DNA of 32,027 nucleotides from Flavobacterium psychrophilum (GTDB lineage: Bacteria; Bacteroidota; Bacteroidia; Flavobacteriales; Flavobacteriaceae). Of the stretch, positions 17,301 through 24,300 are shown in pieces. How positions within the stretch are numbered: the stretch's first letter is position 1; the number at the start of each line of letters is the position of its first letter. The stretch covers positions 1 to 32,027 of the forward strand of contig CAMCTL010000018.1 of assembly GCA_945878515.1 (NCBI GenBank), written 5' to 3'. Under the pieces are notes generated by a model. The model did no database searches, was not told the DNA's origin, and saw nothing but the letters and a program-made list of their open reading frames with translations. Made by a program: the position numbers and the translations under genes.

Positions 17301-18154
17301 AAATCATATTGCATTAATACAAGGGGTGAGGGTGCTGGATTAAAACTTGAAACATACAAAAGCGAACTGTTTGGAGAAAACTCTAGACCATACGCACCTC
17401 TAGTTGTATATATGACTTTAGGATTAAATACAACCCCAGTTGCATTATCAAAATCAAACAATTGACATCCTGTAAAAACATGAGCCATAGCTAATTTTGA
17501 ACCGTCAGGAGATATTTTCATATACCCCCATACTTCTGTTGTACCTGTAATAACAAGTCCAGCATTTGAAGCAACGGGGGCGGAACTTAAACCTGATGAA
17601 GTCAGCAAATAGCTGTAAAAAGTATTACTATTCCAGCCGTGCGTAACTACCCAAAAATCGACGCCATTTTTATGTTTTACTATGGAAATTTTTTCATCGG
17701 AAGGGGTGTAAATCAAAACGTTTTTCTCGATGGTAACCCCGCCAAGTCCTCCATCTAAATTGATGTCTATTACGGAATACCTGAAACCATTTGGATTTAT
17801 TTCATAATCTAAGGTAAAAACATAAAATAAATTGGAAGATCCTGGTTTCGGAACTATGGTTGCTGATTGTGTACTAGACCAACTCCCCATCAAACCAGTA
17901 CCATTTTGCATCACTTGATGGTTTTTATTCCAGACCGTTGTGCCGTCGGTGTAAAACAACAAATCGCCATTGCTGCTGGACAAACTGGCACAACCTTCAT
18001 TGGTGTTGAGTTGCCCATCAGTGAGTGCGGTTACAGAACCATCAGGATGAAACTTTATACCAGCGTAGCGACCAAAATACCAATTGCTCGCTTCTTGTTG
18101 CGAGAAGGCAAAATTTGCACAAAAAAGGAAAGGGAATAGTAATAGTTTCTTCAT
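14336..18154 (-). CDS. Large secreted protein with T9SS type B sorting domain
   Basis: This protein of 1272 residues begins with a signal peptide, MKKLLLFPFLFCANFAFSQ. Residues of about 20-380 read like a WD/propeller-type region (NWYFGRYAGIKFHPDG, SPDGSKLAMAHVF, GPNGKIYVADLGE). A PKD domain follows (ATWDFGDGSSSTDINPLHNY, about 390-430). Six repeats of about 100 residues each start with a Cys-Asp-rich motif of the form CDDDxDGxxxFDLT. The C-terminus (GIPNFFTPNDDGYNDYWNIK, FDRFGKLIKQISPLTPGWDG, FKGHFALKR) is the T9SS type B sorting domain. It would be exported by the T9SS and anchored on or released from the cell surface; adhesion or gliding is plausible. It is a single gene downstream of the Rhs array. 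Confidence 0.92.
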   Translation of the reverse strand: MKKLLLFPFLFCANFAFSQQEASNWYFGRYAGIKFHPDGSVTALTDGQLNTNEGCASLSSSNGDLLFYTDGTTVWNKNHQVMQNGTGLMGSWSSTQSATIVPKPGSSNLFYVFTLDYEINPNGFRYSVIDINLDGGLGGVTIEKNVLIYTPSDEKISIVKHKNGVDFWVVTHGWNSNTFYSYLLTSSGLSSAPVASNAGLVITGTTEVWGYMKISPDGSKLAMAHVFTGCQLFDFDNATGVVFNPKVIYTTRGAYGLEFSPNSSLLYVSSFNPAPSPLVLMQYDLTSSPIKGVTLVDFVPESAAALQLGPNGKIYVADLGEQLGVINDPNNLGTGCNIKMRSVLVGRRSNYGLPQFNSTFFYKTSFTAENLCLGSSTKFTTSTNLTNITSATWDFGDGSSSTDINPLHNYTAAGTYKVRVVLVSSAGKSNENQEIIISATPKTTKPQDLLICDSNNDGFSTFDLTTQNTAILNGQDANLYTIKYFANATDYANNIAIASPNNYVNTTKYQTQTIIAEVSNKANASCNAATSFNINVFDSPQPSVLIPKISNCDNASVGNDTDGRILFDLTQRATTILNGQAASQFVLSYFKDVALTQGIPSPSAYANSTSSETIYVKIVNKDNINCFATTSFLIEVLALPVITNTVSLKQCDDDIDGFSVFNLEESIDKITTNAATETITFFRLPTEAQNNTNLITNPTTYTNQTVSNDAVYARVNNAKGCFRIAKVNLLVSTTQIPLNYAKTFIECDDAVLGTNTDGVASFDFSGVTAEVRNQFPVGQLLDIRYFRNLADALAEKNAITDISNYRNIGYSNTQKIYIRVDSQVNNDCLGLGNHITLNVERIPIVQPLTLIHCDDDQDGKYAFDTTNLQTQLLNGLNNVSVTYFDQNNVQLPTPLPNPFVTASQKLKVIVTNTLPKACSYQSSIDFVVDDLPEAFAVSTNLTSICDDEADPNLQDGKLAFNTANFQDTILGTQTGMTVKYFDANNNLLSTPLPNPFVTKTQNLRVEVINPKNTTCTATINLPFVVKPVPKIALTGDELVCSNLPTFTKVLDAGLLDGSPTTDYSYVWSFNGKAIVGETNYTLTVNTAGLYTVKVTNNQGCPRTRTFTVVASDKAKITDVKIVELAESNSITVSVAASLGDYVYALDDEFGVYQKENIFTNVSAGIHTVYVKDLNGCGIKDEKVAVLGIPNFFTPNDDGYNDYWNIKGVNASFNAKSIIYIFDRFGKLIKQISPLTPGWDGTFNGQPMPATDYWYSIQLEDGRTFKGHFALKR

Positions 18155-18204
18155 TATTGTATTCTTGCTGATGGCAACTTATTGTACTATTTTGTTTTTA
18201 TTGT

Positions 18205-18237
18205 AAAAGCTATACCGTTTTTATGGATATAGCTTTT
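18205..18237 (-). terminator. Hairpin, probable end of the Rhs-array transcript
   Basis: Perfect 10-bp arms AAAAGCTATA (18205-18214) and TATAGCTTTT (18228-18237) flank a 13-nt loop. Read on the minus strand the stem is followed by a TTTT run and lies between the lipoprotein gene ending at 18546 and the T9SS gene starting at 18154. The remaining bases 18155-18204 should hold the T9SS gene's promoter, but no TAnnTTTG box was recognised. Confidence 0.45.
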
Positions 18238-18238
18238 T

Positions 18239-18380
18239 ATATTGTTGGTCATTGTTTATGGGCACGAGCCAGAGGCATCGCGCTAGCCGTAAAACTTATT
18301 CTTGCTTGCGCCAGCCTGGGGCATCGCGCTAGCACTTTAACTTATTTCTGCTCGCGCCAGCCTGGGGATATAGCTTTTTT
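18239..18380. repeat. GC-rich 46-bp tandem repeat element, flanked by a 14-bp direct repeat
   Basis: GC-rich blocks GCGCCAGCCTGGGG start at 18308 and 18354, with a degenerate copy at 18262. The block GCATCGCGCTAGC occurs at 18275 and 18321, giving a 46-bp period over about 2.5 units. The flanking sequence GGATATAGCTTTTT occurs at 18225-18238 and 18366-18379, like a target duplication around a 127-bp insert. A shared GCGCYAGC core occurs at least four times. The element is much richer in G+C than its surroundings. Confidence 0.65.
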
Positions 18381-18487
18381 GACTTGTATTGCCTGCTCAA
18401 CTTTGTGGACCAGAATGCAATTCGCGATCCGCAAGAGGATATTTATAATATCAGAGCGATCGGGTGTTTATTACATATCCGAGCCGT

Positions 18488-18523
18488 ATGGGTTGCTCTA
18501 CAACTTGTCCTTGTTAGTTCCTA
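18488..18523 (-). pseudogene. Scrap of Rhs core coding sequence
   Basis: This segment matches the core of the large Rhs gene at 22643-22679 in about 33 of 37 positions, including GTTGCTCTACAACTTG. In the intact gene this encodes EQGQVVEQRHF. Here it is out of any open frame and preceded by unrelated sequence (18381-18487, unassigned, no gene seen). It looks like the remains of a third, older Rhs module beyond the orphan module, in the same orientation. Confidence 0.55.
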
Positions 18524-18545
18524 GTTGCGATGCATTACCACATCA

Positions 18546-19121
18546 TTAATCAAATTCTAAATCAATTTTTTTATTCCTTTTCAATAATGTAAATTCATTG
18601 AGAGATAAAGGTCCATAGAGAACATCTCCTTTAATCTGGATAATCCAATACACTTTTTTTAAAGAAAATATTTTTTTTTGTATAGGGTTGTTTTTAATTA
18701 TACTATCTGCGATTTCGTGGCTTATTTGAATGTCGCTAGATGAGTTTTCAAAAGAAACATTATTTTTTTTAAATTGTTTGGCAATTGTACTATCTGTTAA
18801 TATATCTTTTCTATTGTAATAGTATTTTTCTGAAACGGAATCTCTTAAATAGCTATAATATGTAGTGTACTTACTATACAAATCACTAGCAAATAAATTT
18901 CTATATGTAAATTTTTCCGGTTCCTGATATACAATAATGTAATTATCATTAAAAGAAAATTCTCGAACATTTGGGTAAATATTATTCTTTCCATAAATAT
19001 AATTAAAATCTTTTCCCATATGTGAATAGTGGTAACTTCCTGATAATTCTTCGCCATAATTAGACATATTGCAAGAATTAAATATTACAAAAATAATAAT
19101 CATTTTTAATTGTTTTAACAT
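18546..19121 (-). CDS. Lipoprotein, candidate immunity protein for the orphan Rhs tip
   Basis: The protein has 191 residues from the ATG at 19121. The N-terminus MLKQLKMIIIFVIFNSCNMS is a lipoprotein signal with the lipobox FNSC. The rest is rich in Tyr, Asn and Lys, predicted strands and helices, with no family I recognise; part of it (ELSGSYHYSHMGKDFNYIYG) recalls small uncharacterised lipoproteins. It starts 19 bp after the stop of the orphan Rhs module and is read in the same direction. In polymorphic toxin loci the gene right after the tip is normally the immunity gene, and Bacteroidota immunity proteins are often lipoproteins. Function is inferred from position only. Confidence 0.7.
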   Translation of the reverse strand: MLKQLKMIIIFVIFNSCNMSNYGEELSGSYHYSHMGKDFNYIYGKNNIYPNVREFSFNDNYIIVYQEPEKFTYRNLFASDLYSKYTTYYSYLRDSVSEKYYYNRKDILTDSTIAKQFKKNNVSFENSSSDIQISHEIADSIIKNNPIQKKIFSLKKVYWIIQIKGDVLYGPLSLNEFTLLKRNKKIDLEFD

Positions 19122-19140
19122 AGTATAATTGAATTTGATA

Positions 19141-20919
19141 TTATTCTCGTCGTCCACGTGAAATACGATCATAAGTAGTTGTAACATTTATATTTGCATT
19201 ATTACTTATAGTGTTTAAACCTTTAAATCTGAACATAAAAGAAGTTCCTTCACCGGCATAAATATCACCAATGGCAGTGAAAAAATTTCTTGGAGATAAA
19301 AACTCTGAAACTTTTAACGGATTTGAAAATTCTAAATTAAAATCATAACGATTATCCAATATTTGTACTTGATTGTTTCCTTTGTAGATTACTTCAAGAG
19401 TACCAAAAACCTTACCGTGTTTTGATTTTAATAATGTTCGAACAAGATGTTTTGATTCTAGTTTCCAGTCTGTTGTGTCTACAAAATTTAAATCTACACT
19501 TGATGCATCAACCTCATAAATAGTATTATAATTTTTATTTTTTCTATAAAATTCATTTGCTTCATCTAAAGTTGGTGCTTTTTTTCCACTTGGCGGGTCT
19601 CCACCACTTTTATGCAACACCCCATTCAACCCTGCCACAATACCACCAGTTACAGCCCCTTGCCAAAAGTTACCACCTGTAAACTCGGCACCAACACCGC
19701 CGCTTACTGCACCAAAGGCTATTGCACCTACATCGCTATTGCCAAAAGCTTTCTCCCAACCTGCACCGCCTAAATGCCCTAAAAATCCCGCTGTTGCACC
19801 GCTCAAAAATTTGCCTCCTTGCATCATTGATAGAGCTCCTTGTGCGACGGCGTGGCAGGAGGCTTGAGTAAAAATAACCGCAGCCGATCCTTTAGCTCCA
19901 ATAGCTGAACCAAGTGCTGTTTGTGCTGTTGTTTTGGCGACCGTAAACAATTCCCCGACACCAAATGTGACTGCCCCACTTACAGCCCCCCAAAACATAG
20001 CCTTCAAGGCACCGCCTCCACTAAATCGCCACAAATTGCCAGTTAAGGCTAAACCAATTGTGTAACTTGCTAAACCAACTGCCGCACCAATAATCATAGC
20101 TTTAACCACTAAAGCCATTGCAATTCCCAAGAAAATAATCTCCCCACTCGGGTCGTTAAACAGTAGCGGGTTGTTCATTACATACCCATACTTGTTATAG
20201 TTCTGGGTGTTATAAGGGTCTTGTATGTTTTCGTCTGCATTTAGGAATCTTCGCATCAGTGGGTCGTATAAACGCCCGTTCATGTGTATGATGCCTACGT
20301 CCTGCAAATGTTCGTGGCTGGTGTAACCACGATCTATCAATAGCCCCCCAGCCCCCAAAGGGGGAGTTGTTGCCCCATAAATGTTTGAAAAATGTGTAAA
20401 CACACCCCAAGCATCAAAATGGCGTTGTTCGAGGATTGCTCCAGTATCTGAGCTTATTGCTAAGATAGTTCCCAAATAATCCTTGTGCAAAAATACATAT
20501 TTTGCGGTGGCATTAACAAAATCTTTTATTAAAACAATATCGCTTTCATAAGGCGAACCGCCTATGTACATGAGGTGTTTTTCTTTTCCGGTGGTTCGGT
20601 CTAAAATGACTTCGTAGCTCCAGTCTTCGCTGTAATATTTTGAGAATTTTGCTTGCTGGCTTGCCAATGCAGGGTCAAAGTTACCGCCATAATGCATTGC
20701 TTGGCGGCTTTCGTTCAGTCCGTACTCAAAGGCATAGTCGCCATTTTTTCCATCAAGATATATGGGGTCGTTGTTTTCGTTATAAGTTATTTTTTGTAAA
20801 ATGGTTGCCGCGTCTGGCCAGTGCTGTGATAATGTAGCATTGGGTTCTATACTTGTCGCCTGATAGACTTTCTGAGTTATTTGAACGGGTGCGAAGTCGG
20901 AGACATTCGCACAGCACAC
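19141..20919 (-). CDS. Orphan Rhs C-terminal module with its own tip
   Basis: The frame is open for 592 codons, but its first possible start is a GTG inside a repeat element, with an in-frame stop 12 bp upstream. From about residue 18 (VYQATSIEPNATLSQHWPD) it aligns with the large Rhs protein across the core (RLYDPLMRRFLNADENIQDP, NNPLLFNDPSGEI) and a Gly/Ala-rich hydrophobic stretch to AVTGGIVAGLNGVLHKSG. After that about 155 residues differ completely: LDEANEFYRKNKNYNTIYEV, then NFFTAIGDIYAGEGTSF and a basic end, ISRGRRE. It lacks signal peptide, SpvB and YD repeats, so it cannot be exported alone. It is best seen as a displaced tip cassette or a donor for recombination with the intact gene. 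Confidence 0.8.
   Translation of the reverse strand: MCCANVSDFAPVQITQKVYQATSIEPNATLSQHWPDAATILQKITYNENNDPIYLDGKNGDYAFEYGLNESRQAMHYGGNFDPALASQQAKFSKYYSEDWSYEVILDRTTGKEKHLMYIGGSPYESDIVLIKDFVNATAKYVFLHKDYLGTILAISSDTGAILEQRHFDAWGVFTHFSNIYGATTPPLGAGGLLIDRGYTSHEHLQDVGIIHMNGRLYDPLMRRFLNADENIQDPYNTQNYNKYGYVMNNPLLFNDPSGEIIFLGIAMALVVKAMIIGAAVGLASYTIGLALTGNLWRFSGGGALKAMFWGAVSGAVTFGVGELFTVAKTTAQTALGSAIGAKGSAAVIFTQASCHAVAQGALSMMQGGKFLSGATAGFLGHLGGAGWEKAFGNSDVGAIAFGAVSGGVGAEFTGGNFWQGAVTGGIVAGLNGVLHKSGGDPPSGKKAPTLDEANEFYRKNKNYNTIYEVDASSVDLNFVDTTDWKLESKHLVRTLLKSKHGKVFGTLEVIYKGNNQVQILDNRYDFNLEFSNPLKVSEFLSPRNFFTAIGDIYAGEGTSFMFRFKGLNTISNNANINVTTTYDRISRGRRE
19615..20875 (-). repeat. Long direct repeat, orphan copy (Rhs core and linker)
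   Basis: This segment is highly similar to 21877-23098 in the large Rhs gene; long stretches such as 20100-20330 against 22380-22600 differ at only scattered positions. The divergent part is the middle of the hydrophobic linker. The repeat ends at both tips, so crossing over here would swap tips. Confidence 0.85.
20341..20378. repeat. GC-rich REP-like repeat inside the orphan Rhs module
   Basis: The stretch contains GCCCCCAAAGGGGGAG (hairpin CCCCC-AAA-GGGGG). It lies in frame in the orphan module, where the peptide contains TTPPLGAGGLL; the paralog reads THGEIKLID at the same place. It shares style with the first half of the repeat in ileS. Confidence 0.65.
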
Positions 20920-20926
20920 CCGACTT
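20889..20926. repeat. Interleaved inverted repeats at the orphan Rhs 5' edge
   Basis: Arms GTGCGAA (20889-20895) and TTCGCAC (20906-20912) interleave with AAGTCGG (20894-20900) and CCGACTT (20920-20926). Both stems are perfect 7-bp pairs and overlap by two bases, the topology of an H-type pseudoknot. The element is directly before the point where Rhs homology starts (about 20875) and contains the only possible start codon of the orphan frame. Confidence 0.6.
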
Positions 20927-20969
20927 TTAATAACGTTTTATTTTTATAGAACACTTCGGACATCCTGGT

Positions 20970-21341
20970 TTAAAATTCAATTATCTTAAATTTCAAAGTG
21001 TCTTTATATTTTACTAAATATAAAATAGAATCATTTTCATGTTTGAAGATGACATAAGGTGCCTCGATATCATTAATACTTGGTATAAATTTATAATCTA
21101 CAACAGAAAAATCTGGTTTACTAAAATCTTTAATCCAATTAGGAAAGTTGTCTTTATAAATAAATTGACAATTATCCATCAAATAATAATTATCTAATTG
21201 TACAATACCCCTATTAAATTCTATTGATTTAATGGTGTCGTTATCAATTTTAGTTTCAAATTTTAGAAAATTAAAGTTACTTTTTTTATAACAACTACTA
21301 AAAAGTAAAAGAACGCAAAATATTTTAATTATTTTTTCCAT
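20970..21341 (-). CDS. Small lipoprotein, candidate immunity protein of the large Rhs
   Basis: The protein has 123 residues with a lipoprotein signal, MEKIIKIFCVLLLFSSCYKK (lipobox LFSSC). The mature part is acidic and aromatic (NYYLMDNCQFIYKDNFPNWI, DFSVVDYKFIPS) and ends in a strand-rich stretch, SILYLVKYKDTLKFKIIEF. No family is recognised. Its ATG lies inside the last codons of the large Rhs gene with a 13-bp overlap, so the two are translationally coupled. This is the expected place of an immunity gene against the Rhs tip. A lipoprotein would protect in the periplasm or at a membrane. Function is inferred from position. Confidence 0.72.
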   Translation of the reverse strand: MEKIIKIFCVLLLFSSCYKKSNFNFLKFETKIDNDTIKSIEFNRGIVQLDNYYLMDNCQFIYKDNFPNWIKDFSKPDFSVVDYKFIPSINDIEAPYVIFKHENDSILYLVKYKDTLKFKIIEF

Positions 21342-24300
21342 GGTCTTGCTCGTGAAGTATTACCTGCATTAAGATTAAAATCAATTATTGTTGCACTAAC
21401 TCCAACGCCAACGGAGCGACCAAACCCTATTACAAAGTTACCATTGGTTAATGGTGCATAAATACCCGTTATTCCAACACCAAACCCAACATCAGCACCC
21501 AAATTCAACTCAAAACGATTCCCCATAAATTCAGTATGCTTAAAATTTTCACTTCCTGAATAATAAAGACTAGTCATACTGATATTGGCAGATGCCGAAG
21601 CCGTAAATGCTCCAAAGCCAATATCGTTATATTCATAAGCTTTTCCAGCATCGTATCCATTATGAACTATTAACGATCCTTTTTCAGTTTTAAATCCTCC
21701 TCCTACTCCAGCTGCACCATTAACCGAAATGGCAACTGCATCTGGGCCAAACAAATGCCTATATTGACCAGTTATTCCAAATGCTATGGCATTAATTTTC
21801 CAATCAGATGCTAACATCCTCATAGCTCGGAAATACTGCTGATACTTATTAGGTTTAGGTGGGGTTCCCATCTCATGCAACACCCCATTCAAACCAGCCA
21901 CAATACCACCTGTAACTGCACCTTGCCAGAAGTTCCCTCCTGTAAACTCTGCACCAATGCCACCGCTTATTGCACCAAAGGCTATTGAACCTAAGTCGCT
22001 ACTGCCAAAGGCTTTGTTCCAACCTGCACCTCCTAAATGCCCTAAAAACCCTGCGGCTGCGCCACTAAGAAACTTGCCGCCTTGCATCATCGAGAGTGCG
22101 CCTTGTGCAACAGCGTGGCAGGCTGCTCCTGCGAAAATTGTTCCTGTCTTGCCTAACGCTTCTGCCAACGATGTAGCCGTCTGCAAGCCATTTGTCCCAA
22201 CACTACTAAACATACTCCCTATACCGCAAGTGACTGCACCACTGACTGCTCCCCAGAACATAGCCTTTAAAGCACCACCAGCACTAAATCGCCACAAATT
22301 GCCTGTTACGGCTAGACCTAGGGTATAACTAGCCAAACCAACTGCCGCACCAATAATCATAGCTTTAACCACTAAAGCCATTGCGATTCCCAAGAAAATA
22401 ATTTCCCCACTCGGGTCGTTAAACAGTAGTGGGTTGTTCATTACATACCCATACTTGTTGTAGTTCTGGGTGTTGTAAGGGTCTTGTATATTTTCGTCCG
22501 CATTGAGGAATCGTCGCATCAAGGGGTCGTACAAACGCCCGTTCATATGTATGATGCCAACATCTTGCAAATGTTCGTGGCTGGTGTAGCCACGATCTAT
22601 CAGTTTTATTTCGCCGTGGGTTAGTATTCCCCAAGCATCGAAATGGCGTTGCTCTACAACTTGACCTTGTTCGTTGCTAATGGCAAGGATAGTGCCCAAA
22701 TAATCCTTGTGCAAAAATACATATTTTGCGGTTGCATCAACAAAATCTTTCAATAAAACAATATCGCTTTCATAAGGCGAACCGCCAATGTACATCAGGT
22801 GTTTTTCTTTTCCGGTGGTTCGGTCTAAAATGACTTCGTAGCTACCATCTTCGCTGTAATATTTAGAGAATTTGGCTTGCTGGCTTGCTAATGCAGGGTC
22901 AAAGTTACCGCCATAGTGCATTACTTGGCGGCTTTCGTTCAGTCCGTACTCAAAGGCATAGTCGCCATTTTTGCCGTCTAGGTAAATAGGGTCGTTGTTT
23001 TCGTTATAGGTTACTTTTTGTAAAATGGTTTCCTTGTCTGGCCAGTGATTTACCAAGTTTTCATTGGGTTCTATGCTAGTAGCTTGATATACGCTTTTAG
23101 CACTTTTAAAATTAACTTTACCCAATTGGTCGTTGGTTGTAATGCGTCCTTTTTCGTCATACACATTGTTAAACATTTGCCCTGTACTCTTCGGGTTCGT
23201 CCAATTGGTTAGGCGGTTGTTACCGTCATAAACAAAATCCTCGGTAGCAGCCCCAAAACCAGTACGTGTGCGTTGGTTAAGTTCGTTCTTGATAGCATCA
23301 AAAGTATAACCCAAGCCCAAAACAGTAACAGGCGTTTGTCCAGACGCTTGATAGGTATGGTTTACTGTTTTCAAGAAGTTAGCATCGTCGTAGGTATTGA
23401 TTATGCTAGTAGCACCCAACTTGGCGTTTAGGACTTGCCCGTTGGCTTTTACCAGATCGAGTTGCCACAATACTTTTTGGGTGGTTTTATCTTTTACTTG
23501 ATAAAGGTCGCCACTCCAAGGGCTGTATACATTTTCTATCGTGGCTTTGGTGTAAGTACCACCCGAATACATTCCTTTTTCATAACTGGTTACTCTGCCT
23601 TTGTCGTCATAAATGACATTCTTTTTGAGATAATAACGGTTGTTGCTGTTTTCGCCCGAGGCAATGGTGCGTCCTTGGTCATCATAAGTTATATACGAAC
23701 TATAAGGTTTGCCATTGCTAGTGCCTTGGCGGTCGGTAATTCTTCCTTTAGAGTCATAAGTAAATGTGATACTTTTATTAGTCGAAGTACCGTCGTTTGA
23801 TATTTCGGTTTGTGTTTTGAGTTGCCCTATAGTGTTGTACTCGTATTCTTTGTAGCCTTTGGGACTGGTTTCACGTTTGAGTTGTCCAAAACCGTGATAG
23901 GTATATTCATACTTTCCGTTTGCGGGATCGTGAAAACTTTCTTTTCTGCCCCATGTGTCGTATGTTGTTTTGACCTCATTAGTGCCGTACTTAGCCGTAA
24001 GATTTTGTCCTGCTGCATTATACTTAAATTCAATGGTACCGCCTTTGTCTTCACTTTCAATTACATTCCCCAGTGCATCGGTTGTTTTTTTGGTTACACG
24101 GTTGTAGCCATTGAGTTCTGTCATTATGGTGGTGCGTCCTTCGACCTTGGTTTCTACTTTTTTGCCGTTGAAAGAGGTAGCAGTACCAATGGGAGGGAAA
24201 ACGCTTTCGTTATATTCGATAATATTCCATTTTGGCGATTCGGTGCTAAAATAGGGTTCGCTTTCGTCGGTTTTTCTGCCTAAAACATCATATTTTACGG

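Noticed and set aside
18223..18549. 108-residue plus-strand ORF
   Set aside because: It is read through the 46-bp tandem repeats and the Rhs scrap, with no recognisable product, no signal and no promoter; repeats explain the openness.
20881..20919. GTG at 20919 as a real start of the orphan Rhs module
   Set aside because: It lies within the interleaved-repeat element, shows no leader features, and the encoded first 17 residues have no counterpart in the intact protein.
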